NCBI GenBank assembly: GCA_050246995.1
Contig: JBFWVA010000001.1
Coordinates: forward strand, 558,001 to 622,000
From: SHVO01 sp050246995
GTDB taxonomy: Bacteria; Pseudomonadota; Alphaproteobacteria; Rhodospirillales; Rhodospirillaceae
Direction: 5' to 3'
Length of the DNA stretch: 64,000 bases
Under the pieces are notes generated by a model. That model did no database searches. It was not told where the DNA came from and was given only the letters and a program-made list of their open reading frames with translations. Positions 8,579 to 19,256 of the stretch are shown here, in pieces (the stretch's first letter is position 1; the number at the start of each line of letters is the position of its first letter). Both the position numbers and the translations under genes were made by a program.

Positions 8579-8983
8579 TTAGGCTGCAGCCTGAACCATG
8601 GCTTCCGCGCTCGCCACCGCGACGGCGGCGAGACGGCGGTCGTCGTCGTTGCCAGCCTGATCGAAGCGCGCCTTCGCCGCAGCGAGGCGCTGCGTCGCAT
8701 AGTCGCGGGTCAGGGTCGCCTGCGGAATGGCTTCATCCACCAATACGGTGCAGCTGGCAGGCGTCACTTCGGCGAAACCGCCGGTGACGAAGAAGCTCTC
8801 GGCGACCTGGCCGCCCTTATAAACCTGGACGAAGCCGGGCTTGAGGGTGGACAGCGTCGGCGCGTGCAGCGGCAGCACGCCGAACACACCTTCGGTACCC
8901 GGAACAATTACCATCTCGACCTGCTCCGAAAGGAGCAGGCGTTCCGGCGAAACCAGTTCGAGCTTCAACGTCGTATCGGCCAT
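8579..8983 (-). CDS. atpC: F1Fo ATP synthase epsilon subunit
   Basis: 134 residues; central-stalk subunit that couples rotation and inhibits ATP hydrolysis. N-terminal beta-sandwich domain with the family signature VSPERLLLSEQVEMVIVPG and GVLPLHAP, then two C-terminal helices (ATQRLAAAKARFDQAG). Last gene of the leftward atpH-A-G-D-C cluster; 38 bases separate it from atpD. Confidence 0.96.
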   Translation of the reverse strand: MADTTLKLELVSPERLLLSEQVEMVIVPGTEGVFGVLPLHAPTLSTLKPGFVQVYKGGQVAESFFVTGGFAEVTPASCTVLVDEAIPQATLTRDYATQRLAAAKARFDQAGNDDDRRLAAVAVASAEAMVQAAA

Positions 8984-9021
8984 AGCGAAGTCCTAGCGTT
9001 CTAAGATTAGGCGGCTCTCGA

Positions 9022-10440
9022 TTAAGCGGCGGCCGCCATCTTCTTACCCTTCTCGATAGCCTGCTCGATCGTGCCGACCATGTAGAAGGCCTGCTCCGGC
9101 AGATGATCGTAGTCGCCGGCGACGATGCCCTTGAAGCCCTTGATGGTGTCGGCGAGCTGCACGAACACACCAGGATTGCCCGTGAAGACTTCGGCGACGT
9201 GGAACGGCTGCGACAGGAAGCGCTGGATCTTGCGAGCGCGCGCGACCGTGAGCTTGTCTTCTTCCGAGAGTTCGTCCATCCCGAGGATGGCGATGATGTC
9301 CTGCAGCGACTTATAGGTCTGCAGCACGCGCTGCACGTCGCGGGCCACCTTGTAGTGTTCTTCACCGACGACGAGCGGATCGAGCGCGCGGCTGGTGGAG
9401 TCCAAAGGATCGACCGCCGGGTAAATGCCGAGCTCGGCGATCGAGCGCGACAGCACGGTCGTGGCGTCGAGGTGGGCGAACGAAGCGGCCGGGGCCGGAT
9501 CGGTCAAGTCGTCGGCGGGCACGTAAATGGCCTGGACCGAGGTGATCGAACCCTTCTTGGTCGAGGTGATGCGTTCCTGCAGACCGCCCATGTCCGTGGC
9601 CAGCGTCGGCTGATAACCGACGGCCGACGGGATACGACCGAGGAGCGCCGACACTTCGGAGCCGGCCTGGGTGAAGCGGAAGATGTTGTCGACGAAGAAG
9701 AGCACGTCCTTGCCTTCGACATCGCGGAAATATTCGGCCTGGGTGAGACCCGAGAGCGCGACGCGCGCGCGCGCGCCGGGCGGCTCGTTCATCTGACCGA
9801 ACACGAGACCCACTTTGCTGTTGGGGCCGTCCTTATCGATGATGCCGGCTTCCAGGAACTCGTGATAAAGGTCGTTCCCTTCGCGGGTACGCTCACCCAC
9901 GCCGGCGAACACCGAGTAACCGCCGTAGCCCTTGGCGATGTTGTTGATCAGCTCCTGGATGAGCACGGTCTTGCCCACGCCAGCGCCGCCGAACAGGCCG
10001 ATCTTACCGCCCTTGAGATACGGCTCGAGCAAGTCGATGACCTTGATGCCCGTGGGAAGGATCTGCGCTTCGGTCGACTGTTCGACGAACGACGGCGCCT
10101 GACGGTGAATCGGCATGTGGTCCTTGGCGTCGATCGGACCGCGCTCGTCCACAGGCTCGCCGATCACGTTCATGATGCGACCGAGGGTGCCCGGACCGAC
10201 CGGCATGCGGATCGGGTTGCCGGTGTCTTTCACTTCGCGGCCGCGGACGAGGCCGTCCGTCGTGTCCATGGCGATGCAGCGCACGGTGGATTCACCGGTG
10301 TGCTGAGCGACTTCCAGGATCAGGCGCTTGCCGTTGTTGTCCAACTCGAGCGCGTTCAAGATCGCGGGCAGATCGCCATCGAACTTCACGTCCACGATCG
10401 CGCCCAGCACTTGGGTAACGGTTCCGACGCTATTCGCCAT
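9022..10440 (-). CDS. atpD: F1Fo ATP synthase beta subunit
   Basis: 472 residues; catalytic F1 subunit. Walker A GGAGVGKTVL (about residue 151), the GERTREGND segment with the catalytic Glu, Walker B DVLFFVDNIFRF, and the ALLGRIPSAVGYQPTL motif are all present. Length and sequence are standard. The long open frame on the opposite strand here is a shadow of this gene. Confidence 0.98.
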   Translation of the reverse strand: MANSVGTVTQVLGAIVDVKFDGDLPAILNALELDNNGKRLILEVAQHTGESTVRCIAMDTTDGLVRGREVKDTGNPIRMPVGPGTLGRIMNVIGEPVDERGPIDAKDHMPIHRQAPSFVEQSTEAQILPTGIKVIDLLEPYLKGGKIGLFGGAGVGKTVLIQELINNIAKGYGGYSVFAGVGERTREGNDLYHEFLEAGIIDKDGPNSKVGLVFGQMNEPPGARARVALSGLTQAEYFRDVEGKDVLFFVDNIFRFTQAGSEVSALLGRIPSAVGYQPTLATDMGGLQERITSTKKGSITSVQAIYVPADDLTDPAPAASFAHLDATTVLSRSIAELGIYPAVDPLDSTSRALDPLVVGEEHYKVARDVQRVLQTYKSLQDIIAILGMDELSEEDKLTVARARKIQRFLSQPFHVAEVFTGNPGVFVQLADTIKGFKGIVAGDYDHLPEQAFYMVGTIEQAIEKGKKMAAAA

Positions 10441-10476
10441 TGTCTTCTCCTATGTCTTCTTAGTTCCCGCGCCCGC

Positions 10477-11355
10477 TTAGATCGCTTCGGCGCCGGAGAT
10501 AATTTCGATGAGTTCTTTGGTAATCATGGCTTGGCGCTGACGGTTGTAGGTCAGCTTCAGCTTATTGATCATTTCGCCGGCGTTGCGCGTCGCGTTGTCC
10601 ATCGCGGCCATCTGCGAGCCGAAGAACGACGCGGCGTTCTCAAGCATGGCGCGGAAGACCTGGATGGCGAGGTTACGCGGCAAAAGATCGCCGAGGATTT
10701 CGTTGTCCGACGGTTCGTAGTCGTAGACCACTTTCGCGTCGTTGCCGGGCACGGCTTCCGGCACCGGGAACGGGATGATCTGCTGGCGCGTGACGATCTG
10801 CGACACGGCCGACTTGAAGCGAGCGTACACGAGGGTCGCGACGTCGAATTCGCCGGCTTCGAACATGGCGGTGATCTTCGAGGCCACATCGTTGGCTTCG
10901 GAGAAAGCAACGCGCTTACGGCCGAACTCGGTGTATTCGCCGACGATGAGTTCGCGGAAGTCGCGGCGCATCGCGTCGCGGCCCTTACGGCCGACAGCGA
11001 GGATCTTCACCATCTTGCCGCGTTCGAGCAGTTCGCGCACGAGGTTACGGGCAGAGCGGATGATGTTGGAATTGAAGCCGCCTGCGAGACCGCGATTGGC
11101 CGTCATCACCACCACGAGGTGCGTGTCGTCCTTGCCGGTACCGGCGAGCATCAGCGGCGCGCCGGCACGGCCCGCCGCGGCGCTCGCGAGGTTGCCGAGC
11201 ATGCGTTCCATGCGTTCAGCATAGGGACGCGCGGCTTCGGCGCCTTCCTGCGCACGGCGCAGCTTCGACGCGGCGACCATTTTCATGGCCGACGTGATCT
11301 TCTTCGTCGACTGCACCGATTCGATGCGAACGCGGAACTCTTTTAAGCTAGGCAT
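10477..11355 (-). CDS. atpG: F1Fo ATP synthase gamma subunit
   Basis: 292 residues; central rotor shaft. Conserved N-terminal helix MPSLKEFRVRIESVQSTKKI and TSAMKMVAASKLR, the NRGLAGGFN motif, and the C-terminal helix MDNATRNAGEMINKLKLTYN with RQ. Thirty-six bases upstream of atpD. Confidence 0.97.
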   Translation of the reverse strand: MPSLKEFRVRIESVQSTKKITSAMKMVAASKLRRAQEGAEAARPYAERMERMLGNLASAAAGRAGAPLMLAGTGKDDTHLVVVMTANRGLAGGFNSNIIRSARNLVRELLERGKMVKILAVGRKGRDAMRRDFRELIVGEYTEFGRKRVAFSEANDVASKITAMFEAGEFDVATLVYARFKSAVSQIVTRQQIIPFPVPEAVPGNDAKVVYDYEPSDNEILGDLLPRNLAIQVFRAMLENAASFFGSQMAAMDNATRNAGEMINKLKLTYNRQRQAMITKELIEIISGAEAI

Positions 11356-11390
11356 ATCTCGATCCTACTTAGACGGATTTCCCCGGGGCC

Positions 11391-12923
11391 TTAAGCGAAC
11401 GAAGCGGAGAAATCGTCGAGGAAGGTCTTGAGCTTCGCCTGGATGGCGTCCGTGAGCGCCTTTTCCTGACGGATGCCCGCGAGGATGTCCGGCGCACGTT
11501 CACGCATCGCACCGAGCATCGAGGATTCGAAGCGGCCGACGTCGCGCACGGCGATCTTATCAAGGTAGCCCTTCGTGCCCGCGAAGATCACGACCACCTG
11601 CTCTTCAACCGGCACCGGCTTGTATTGCGGCTGCTTCAGGAGCTCGGTGAGACGTTCACCGCGCGCGAGCAGACGCTGCGTCGCCGGATCGAGGTCGGAG
11701 GCGAACTGCGCAAACGCCTTCATTTCGCGGTACTGGGCGAGTTCGAGTTTGATCGAGCCCGAAACTTGCTTCATCGCTTTGATCTGCGCCGAGGAGCCGA
11801 CGCGGCTGACCGAGATACCCACGTTCAACGCAGGGCGGATACCCTGATAGAACAGCGTGGTTTCAAGGAAGATCTGGCCGTCGGTGATCGAGATCACGTT
11901 CGTCGGAATGTAGGCCGACACGTCGTTGGCCTGGGTTTCGACGACCGGGAGCGCGGTGAGCGAGCCCGATCCGTTGGCTTCGTTGAGCTTCGCGGCACGC
12001 TCGAGCAAGCGCGAGTGAATGTAGAACACGTCGCCGGGATACGCTTCGCGGCCCGGCGGACGGCGCAGCAGCAGCGACATCTGACGGTACGCGACGGCCT
12101 GTTTCGACAAGTCATCATAGAAGATGACGGCGTGCATACCGTTGTCGCGGAACCACTCGCCCATCGCACAGCCGGTGTACGGCGCAAGGTACTGAAGCGG
12201 CGCCGGATCCGACGCGGTGGCGCCGACGATGATGGTGTATTCCAGCGCGCCGTAGTCGGCGAGGGTCTTGACGACCTGCGCGACGGTGGAGCGCTTCTGG
12301 CCGACGGCGACGTAAATGCAGAAGAGCTTTTCCTTGTCGCTCTTCGCCGCGTCGTTGACCTTTTTTTGGTTGATGATGGTGTCGAGGATGACGGCGGTCT
12401 TGCCGGTCTGACGGTCACCGATGATCAGTTCGCGCTGGCCGCGGCCGACCGGGATGAGCGAGTCGATCGCCTTGAGGCCGGTCTGTACGGGTTCGTGCAC
12501 CGAGCGGCGCGGGATGATGCCGGGGGCCTTCAGTTCCGCGAGACGGCGTTCCGTGGCGCCGAGGTCGCCCTTGCCGTCGATCGGATTACCCAGACCGTCC
12601 ATGACGCGGCCGAGCAGCGCCTTGCCGACGGGAACGTCGACGATGGTGCCGGTGCGCTTAACGGTGTCGCCTTCCTTAATGGTGGAGTCGTCGCCGAAGA
12701 TCACGATACCGACGTTGTCGGTTTCGAGGTTTAGCGCCATTCCTTTGATGCCACCGGGGAACTCGACCATTTCGCCGGCCTGGACGTTGTCGAGTCCGTA
12801 GACGCGGGCGATACCGTCACCGACGGCCAGCACCTGGCCGACTTCTGCGGATTCAGCTTCGGAGCCGAAGTTGGCGATTTGCTGCTTGAGGATTGCGGAG
12901 ATTTCTGCGGCGCGGATTTCCAT
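11391..12923 (-). CDS. atpA: F1Fo ATP synthase alpha subunit
   Basis: 510 residues; regulatory, nucleotide-binding F1 subunit. N-terminus MEIRAAEISAILKQQIANFG is typical of alphaproteobacteria. Walker A GDRQTGKTAV (about residue 170), the arginine-finger region ISVSRVGSSAQIKAMK, and the C-terminal helical domain are present. It begins three bases after atpH. Confidence 0.98.
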   Translation of the reverse strand: MEIRAAEISAILKQQIANFGSEAESAEVGQVLAVGDGIARVYGLDNVQAGEMVEFPGGIKGMALNLETDNVGIVIFGDDSTIKEGDTVKRTGTIVDVPVGKALLGRVMDGLGNPIDGKGDLGATERRLAELKAPGIIPRRSVHEPVQTGLKAIDSLIPVGRGQRELIIGDRQTGKTAVILDTIINQKKVNDAAKSDKEKLFCIYVAVGQKRSTVAQVVKTLADYGALEYTIIVGATASDPAPLQYLAPYTGCAMGEWFRDNGMHAVIFYDDLSKQAVAYRQMSLLLRRPPGREAYPGDVFYIHSRLLERAAKLNEANGSGSLTALPVVETQANDVSAYIPTNVISITDGQIFLETTLFYQGIRPALNVGISVSRVGSSAQIKAMKQVSGSIKLELAQYREMKAFAQFASDLDPATQRLLARGERLTELLKQPQYKPVPVEEQVVVIFAGTKGYLDKIAVRDVGRFESSMLGAMRERAPDILAGIRQEKALTDAIQAKLKTFLDDFSASFA

Positions 12924-12926
12924 AAT

Positions 12927-13487
12927 TTATCCGACCCCTTTCATCGAAAGCTTGAGGCGTTGAAGTTTGGAACGGAGAGAGCTGTCGACCATGCGCGAGC
13001 CGACGCGAACAATGAGACCGCCGAGGATGGACGGGTCCACCTTGGCGACGATGTCGACGTTGCGGCCGACGGATTTCTTGAGCTGATCAATCAAGGACAT
13101 GCGCTGCGAATCAGACAGCGGCGCCGCGCTGGTGACTTCGGCGGCGGCTTGGCCGCGGCGTTCGGCGAGAATTTCGCGGTAACCGCGGATCATGCCCGGA
13201 AGCGCGAACAGGCGGCGGTTTTGCGCGACCAGACCGAGGAATTTTTTCGTGATCGGCGAAAGCTGCGCCTTCTCGACAATGGCGTTGATGCCCTTGCTTT
13301 GATCGGCGCGTGAAAGAATCGGAGACTTGATGAAGCGCCGGAAATCGTCGCTCTCATCGATCATTTTCTGAAGGTTCGCGAGATCGGCCGCGACAGCGTC
13401 GAGCGCGCCTTTTTCATCGGCCAAGTCGTACAGCGCGCTTGCATAGCGCCCGCTTACGCCACTGGCTCCTGCCACATCCGTTGCCAC
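12927..13487 (-). CDS. atpH: F1Fo ATP synthase delta subunit
   Basis: 186 residues; peripheral-stalk protein joining F1 to the b subunits. Recognisable by the N-terminal helical domain (GRYASALYDLADEKGALDAV) and the C-terminal signature VDPSILGGLIVRVGSRMVD. First gene of the F1 cluster. As usual in alphaproteobacteria, the Fo genes (atpB, E, F) are not here. The 257 bases upstream, before priA, must hold the operon promoter unless priA transcription reads through; I could not define promoter boxes with confidence. Confidence 0.96.
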   Translation of the reverse strand: MATDVAGASGVSGRYASALYDLADEKGALDAVAADLANLQKMIDESDDFRRFIKSPILSRADQSKGINAIVEKAQLSPITKKFLGLVAQNRRLFALPGMIRGYREILAERRGQAAAEVTSAAPLSDSQRMSLIDQLKKSVGRNVDIVAKVDPSILGGLIVRVGSRMVDSSLRSKLQRLKLSMKGVG

Positions 13488-13744
13488 CGGTGAAACGCCC
13501 CTTGAGCAAGACTTAACTACACGAAGACCCGGACCGAAAACGCACGCTTTCAGCCGGGTCCGGATATCAAGCTAACTGCTTGATTTTGCTGACTATTTAC
13601 GACCGGTTCCGGCCGCTGCCGCGATTGACGGCGGGTTGGTACCATACGGGCATGCGCGTTGCAACATACCAAGGCGCAACCGGGGCCCTGCTTATTTGCC
13701 TTACCTCACGAAAAAGGTCGTGCGGGACACTGTGTAACAACCCG

Positions 13745-15976
13745 TCAGTAGAAGCTGTACGGGTCTACGTCGATCTGAACCCGCACGGAGGACGGGATTT
13801 TCACCGATTCCAGCCATTCCCGGACCAGAGGCTGGGGCGGCCTCCCCCGGTCGGTTTTGAGGAGCAGCCGGTGGCGGTGAATCCCCCGCAGGAGCGCCAT
13901 GAAAGCAGGCGCGGGGCCAAGGACCTCGATCCCCTCACCACGCGGAGCCGCCGCCGCCAAGGTCCTGCCGGCGGCAATCACGGCGACCTCATCGGGACCC
14001 GATAGGATCAGCGCCGTGAGCCGCCCGAAAGGCGGCATCGCGAGGGCTTCACGCCCCATGATTTCACTTTCCAGGAAGGCATCCGATTCCCCGGTCGCCA
14101 GAGCTTGCATCACCGGATGGGCGGGATCGTGGGTTTGCAGCATGACCTGACCGGGCTTCTCGGCGCGGCCCGCGCGCCCCGACACTTGGTGCAGCAGCTG
14201 GTGCGTGCGTTCGGCCGCGCGCAAATCCCAGCCCGAAAGACCGAGATCGGCGTCCACAACGCCGACGAGCGTGAGGCCGGGAAAGTGGTGACCCTTGGCG
14301 AGCACCTGCGTGCCGACGAGAATATCGATGCGGTGTTCCAGGATGTCCTCGATCAGCTCCTGCACGGCGCTGGGACGCTCCAACGTATCGCTGGCAACGG
14401 CGCGTACGTTCGCCTCCGGCCATCGCGAGACTGCTTCTTCGGCGACACGTTCGATACCGGGGCCGCACGGCACGAACGAATCCTTCGCACCGCATGAGCT
14501 GCAACTTTCGGGCTGACGTGCCGAAAAGCCGCAGTGGTGGCATTGCAGACGCCTCGTGAGCTTATGTTCCACGAGCCAGGCGGTGCAGCGCGGACAATGC
14601 AAACGATGGCCACATGCGCGGCACAACGTAAGTGGCGCATAACCGCGCCGATTCAAGAATAGAAGCGCCTGCTCGCCGCTTTCCAATGTGCGGTTGACAG
14701 CATTCACCAGCGGCGGCGAAAGCCAGGCCCTGCCCCACGCGCCTTTTTCCGGCGGGTTCGCCTTCATATCTACAATCGAGATGCGCGGCATCGCGGCCGC
14801 GTTGTAACGCGTCGGCATGTGAACGCGGCCATAACGGCCCTTGCGCACATTGATGATCGTTTCGAGCGACGGCGTCGCGGACGACAAAACGATGGGGATT
14901 TCACCTTCGCGCGCGCGCACGACGGCCATGTCACGCGCGTGGTAGATCGCGCCGTCTTCCTGCTTGAACGCGGACTCGTGCTCTTCGTCGACAATGATCA
15001 ATCCAAGATCATGGAAGGGAAGAAACAGCGCCGAGCGTGCGCCGATGACGACGCGCGCATCGCCCATCGCCACACCGGCCCAGGTTTCGCGCCGCGCCTT
15101 ATAATTCAAATCCGAATGCCACAGCGCGGGCACGCCGCCGAAACGGCGCGCGAAACGCGCAAGGCTTTGCGCGGTGAGCGCGATTTCGGGAAGAAGGATA
15201 AGGACTTGCTTGCCGGCAGCGAGCGCGGCGGCGATGGCCTCATAATAGACTTCGGTTTTTCCCGACCCTGTCACGCCGTCGAGCACGGTGACCGAAAATC
15301 CTACGCCGACTTTTGCTACCAGTTCCGCGGCCGCTTCGGCCTGCGCCGATTCGAGGCGCGGGCGCGCATGATTGGGATCGAGCGGGGTAAACGGCGAAGC
15401 ATAGGGCAGCGGCACAAGTTTTAAGGCGCCGGCGTCTATCAGTTGGCGGATCACGCCCGAGCTGACCCCCGCCTTGCTCGCCAAAGCCGCGGATGTAGTG
15501 AACGTCGCCTGGCCAATCGCGGCCATGACCTTTTCACGCGCAGGGGTGGATTTCACGCCGGCGACGGCGAGCGAAAGGCCCGAAGATGCGATCGCGGTGG
15601 CCGCCTGAGGCGGCACCCAGCGCCGCGCCGGATTAATAGCGATGCGCAAAAGGGCGCCGGGGGACTGGAGTGTGTAGTCGGCCGCCCAGTCGATAAACCG
15701 CCGCAAAACCCCAGGGACCGCGGGCACGTCCAGCTTGTGGACAATTTCGCGCAATTTGTCAGGCCGCACCTCATGCTGGCCCGGCCCCCAGACCACGCCG
15801 ACTTCGAACCGGCGGCCCAAAGGCACTTCCACGATGTCTCCGGCGGCGAGCTCCGCGCCTTCCGGGACTTTATAATCGTAGGCAGATTCGACGGGCAGCG
15901 GTAGAAGCACCGCAACCTGTGCGCCTGCGCTAAATTGCTGGCTGTCGTCTGCGGGCGTGGATTGCGCGGGGAGCAT
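13745..15976 (-). CDS. priA: primosomal protein N' (replication restart helicase)
   Basis: 743 residues; 3'-5' DNA helicase that reloads the replisome at stalled forks. N-terminal DNA-binding domain, then DEAD-type helicase core with Walker A GVTGSGKTEVYYEA and VDEEHE, and a zinc-binding insert (CRACGHRLHCPRC, CHHCGF, CSSCG) with the eight Cys usual for PriA. Ends VQIDVDPYSFY, a typical PriA C-terminus. Its start is only 54 bases from the divergent transaldolase gene, so both promoters share that space. Confidence 0.97.
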   Translation of the reverse strand: MLPAQSTPADDSQQFSAGAQVAVLLPLPVESAYDYKVPEGAELAAGDIVEVPLGRRFEVGVVWGPGQHEVRPDKLREIVHKLDVPAVPGVLRRFIDWAADYTLQSPGALLRIAINPARRWVPPQAATAIASSGLSLAVAGVKSTPAREKVMAAIGQATFTTSAALASKAGVSSGVIRQLIDAGALKLVPLPYASPFTPLDPNHARPRLESAQAEAAAELVAKVGVGFSVTVLDGVTGSGKTEVYYEAIAAALAAGKQVLILLPEIALTAQSLARFARRFGGVPALWHSDLNYKARRETWAGVAMGDARVVIGARSALFLPFHDLGLIIVDEEHESAFKQEDGAIYHARDMAVVRAREGEIPIVLSSATPSLETIINVRKGRYGRVHMPTRYNAAAMPRISIVDMKANPPEKGAWGRAWLSPPLVNAVNRTLESGEQALLFLNRRGYAPLTLCRACGHRLHCPRCTAWLVEHKLTRRLQCHHCGFSARQPESCSSCGAKDSFVPCGPGIERVAEEAVSRWPEANVRAVASDTLERPSAVQELIEDILEHRIDILVGTQVLAKGHHFPGLTLVGVVDADLGLSGWDLRAAERTHQLLHQVSGRAGRAEKPGQVMLQTHDPAHPVMQALATGESDAFLESEIMGREALAMPPFGRLTALILSGPDEVAVIAAGRTLAAAAPRGEGIEVLGPAPAFMALLRGIHRHRLLLKTDRGRPPQPLVREWLESVKIPSSVRVQIDVDPYSFY

Positions 15977-16030
15977 GCTTTACAATCTAGTGATACGACC
16001 TCCCGCTGAAAAGAAAGAGTACTCACGCCC

Positions 16031-16684
<654 letters not shown>

Positions 16685-16713
16685 ATGGAAGTAGACCCGG
16701 GGAACCAATCGCC

Positions 16714-17463
16714 ATGAGTGGAAAACGAGGGCGGGGACCGGGGAACATGGCTGATCACATGACGGCGGGGAAGACCGACGCGGGCAAATCGGATTTGCGC
16801 GAAGCGGACGTTATCGCTTACCTGCGCCGCAATCCGCGCGTCCTGCTCAACAATCCCGATCTTTTGAGTGCGCTTGCGCCCGATACCCGCTTCGAAACGG
16901 AAGAGGTCGTCGTGGACATGCAGCGCTTCGTCGTCGACCGTCTGCGCCGCCAGGTGGATGAAATGAAGGTCGCGAGCGATCGCTTGGTGACGACGACGCG
17001 CTCCAACATGTCGCTGGTGGAACGCACCATGGAGTGTGCGCTCGCCCTGCTGTATGCGCGTGACTACAACGAGCTCGCGCAAATCCTGCACGACGATCTT
17101 CCCGTGCACCTTGGCGTCGACGCTATTTCGATCGGATTCGAGACCGATGGGCTGCCGATCGAAGCCGCGCACATCGTTAAGGCTCTGCCGCAAGGCACCG
17201 TCGACCATCTGGTCGGCCCCGAGTCCACGCGCATCCGTCCCGATATCCAGGGCGAGGCCGCCGTTTACGGCAGTGCCGCAGGCCTCGTACGCTCCGACGC
17301 TCTCGTCGCACTGCCGGAAGGCGAGGGACTGCCGGTTGGCTTGTTCGCCGTCGGTTGCCGGGCCGCCAATCATTTTGAGAATGGTCAAGGCACGGAGCTC
17401 ATCGCGTTCCTCGCCCACGTCAGCCGCTATGCGGTAGGCCGCTGGTGGTCGCTGAAGCTGTAG
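16714..17463 (+). CDS. DUF484 family protein (GAF-like)
   Basis: 249 residues. DUF484 signature near residue 30: VIAYLRRNPRVLLNNPDLL, then a helical segment and a GAF-like C-terminal half. Function is undefined; in many proteobacteria the gene sits immediately before xerC, as here, where the two overlap by 19 bases. An in-frame ATG at 16747 (MADHMTAGK) is also possible as start. The tight overlap suggests translational coupling with the recombinase. Confidence 0.88.
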   Translation: MSGKRGRGPGNMADHMTAGKTDAGKSDLREADVIAYLRRNPRVLLNNPDLLSALAPDTRFETEEVVVDMQRFVVDRLRRQVDEMKVASDRLVTTTRSNMSLVERTMECALALLYARDYNELAQILHDDLPVHLGVDAISIGFETDGLPIEAAHIVKALPQGTVDHLVGPESTRIRPDIQGEAAVYGSAAGLVRSDALVALPEGEGLPVGLFAVGCRAANHFENGQGTELIAFLAHVSRYAVGRWWSLKL

Positions 17464-18407
17464 CCGATACGGCCGTTCACTTCGCGGCGGGCACAGATCT
17501 CGCCGCGGCCATCAGTGCCTGGCAAGCCTGGCTCGCGGCCGAGCGCCGCGTTTCGCTCCATACATCGGACGCTTATGCACGCGATCTCGCCGCGTTCCTT
17601 ACATTCCTCGTGCAGCATTTGGGCGAAGCGGCGGATCTCGCGGCGCTCGCGGGATTGAAACCCGCCGACTTCCGCAGCTACCTCGCACACCGCACGAATG
17701 AAGGTATCGCACGCAGTTCCGTTGCGCGTGCGATGTCCACGCTCCGCAACTTCTTCCGATTCCTCGACCGCACGGGCCGCGTTCACAACCCGGCGGTCAA
17801 GAGCGTAAAGACGCCGCGGTTGCCTAAAAGCGTGCCGAAAGCGCTTGATGAAACCGATGCGCTCGACGCCATCCGCAGCGCCGGCGCCTTGCAAGACGAA
17901 CCGTGGCTCGCGGCGCGCGATCAAGCCTTGATGCTGTTGTTGTACGGCTGCGGATTGCGCCTCGGAGAAGCGCTGTCCCTCACATGGGACACCCGTATCG
18001 ACACGGAGACACTGCGCATCGTCGGCAAGGGGCGCAAGGAACGGATCGTTCCCGTACTTCCGATCGTAAGAACCGCGATCGAATCCTATCGCACCCTCTG
18101 CCCATACAAAGCCTCCGGCGACTCGCCGCTTTTCCTCGGCGCACGCGGCAAGCCCCTCAGTCCGCGAATCATGCAGCGTCAAATGGAACGGTTGCGTGCG
18201 CAGCTCGGCTTACATGAACATGCAACGCCTCACGCGTTGCGGCACAGCTTCGCAACGCATTTGCTTTCCAAAGGAGGCGATCTTCGCACGATCCAGGAGT
18301 TGCTCGGCCATGCGTCACTGTCGACAACGCAGCGTTATACCGCCGTCGATGAGGGCCATTTGATCCGCACTTATCGGGACGCACATCCGCGCGCCAAAAC
18401 GCGTTAG
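17445..18407 (+). CDS. xerC: tyrosine recombinase XerC
   Basis: 320 residues; resolves chromosome dimers at dif with XerD. N-terminal SAM-like core-binding domain (residues 20-115) and catalytic domain with the full set of active-site residues: Arg in GCGLRLGEAL, Lys in GKGRKER, HxxR in HALRHSFATHLL, His in LGHASLS and Tyr in TTQRYT. Start is a GTG at 17445 inside the DUF484 gene. XerC rather than XerD is inferred from the DUF484 neighbour. Its stop overlaps the stop of the opposing rhomboid gene (18404-18407). Confidence 0.92.
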   Translation: MVAEAVADTAVHFAAGTDLAAAISAWQAWLAAERRVSLHTSDAYARDLAAFLTFLVQHLGEAADLAALAGLKPADFRSYLAHRTNEGIARSSVARAMSTLRNFFRFLDRTGRVHNPAVKSVKTPRLPKSVPKALDETDALDAIRSAGALQDEPWLAARDQALMLLLYGCGLRLGEALSLTWDTRIDTETLRIVGKGRKERIVPVLPIVRTAIESYRTLCPYKASGDSPLFLGARGKPLSPRIMQRQMERLRAQLGLHEHATPHALRHSFATHLLSKGGDLRTIQELLGHASLSTTQRYTAVDEGHLIRTYRDAHPRAKTR

Positions 18408-19189
18408 GGGTCCCACGGCCCACGCGGGCCGCCGGCGCGCGGGACCGATCCGCCGCTGCGCATGCGGATCGGTCGTCGTTCGATGGCGAACGGCCGGCTG
18501 TGCGCGGTGTCGAAGATCGGCACGCTTTTCTTCTTCATGAAAATCACAAGGACCGCGCCGGCGACGAAACCGCCGATATGGGCAATGAACGCGACGCCCG
18601 GTTGACCGGCATCGACGGCCGCCGAACTCATCAACTGGCCGACGATCCATACGCCGAGCACGATGAAGGCGGGCACATTGATGATCGTGATGATAATGAG
18701 GAACACAAATACTTTAATGTTCGCACGCGGATGCAGAACGAGATACGCGCCGAGCACACCGGAAATCGCGCCGGAAGCGCCCACCATGGGCACGGCGGAG
18801 CCGGGCGCCGCGAAGCCTTGCGCGAGCGCCGCGGCCACCCCGCAAAGAAGATAAAAAAGGAGATAGCGCTTGTGGCCGAGGGAGGCTTCGATGTTGTCGC
18901 CAAAAATCCACAGGTAAAGCATGTTCCCCGCTAAGTGCATCCAACCGCCATGCATGAACATGGACGTGAAGATCGTCATCGTCGATGGGATGGAGGGAAT
19001 TCCGGGCGACGGCGCGCCTTGACCGAAAAAGTGCGCCGGCGTGAAACCGTACGCGAGCACCGCGACCTGACCCGCCTCCCCGCCAAGCGAGAATTGCCAC
19101 AGGAACACGACAATACACACCACCAACATCGTGTAGTTGACGACGGGCGTGATCGTATGGGGGTTGTCGTCGCGGATCGGAAGGAACAT
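18404..19189 (-). CDS. rhomboid family intramembrane serine protease
   Basis: 261 residues with about six or seven membrane segments. Catalytic Ser in GASGAISGVLGAYL (about residue 140) and catalytic His in AHIGGFVAGA (about residue 206); the MHGGWMHLAGNMLYLW loop-1 segment is characteristic. Loop N-terminal region MFLPIRDDNPH is typical of the bacterial subgroup. Substrate unknown. Convergent with xerC (four-base stop overlap) and divergent from the next gene, 67 bases away. Confidence 0.93.
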   Translation of the reverse strand: MFLPIRDDNPHTITPVVNYTMLVVCIVVFLWQFSLGGEAGQVAVLAYGFTPAHFFGQGAPSPGIPSIPSTMTIFTSMFMHGGWMHLAGNMLYLWIFGDNIEASLGHKRYLLFYLLCGVAAALAQGFAAPGSAVPMVGASGAISGVLGAYLVLHPRANIKVFVFLIIITIINVPAFIVLGVWIVGQLMSSAAVDAGQPGVAFIAHIGGFVAGAVLVIFMKKKSVPIFDTAHSRPFAIERRPIRMRSGGSVPRAGGPRGPWDP

Positions 19190-19256
19190 ATGGAGTATGA
19201 AGTTAGGAAGTTATAGGGATATAGGCAAGCTGCCTCACCCCCATACGGCTCACATC

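Noticed and set aside
9103..11346. 747-codon rightward open frame opposite atpD/atpG
   Set aside because: Shadow of two unmistakable ATP synthase genes; the His/Arg/Asp-rich translation matches nothing recognisable.
13529..13573. Inverted repeat CCGGACC/GGTCCGG between priA and atpH, considered as the priA terminator
   Set aside because: Only 7 bp with a long loop and no T-run on either strand; not reported as a feature.
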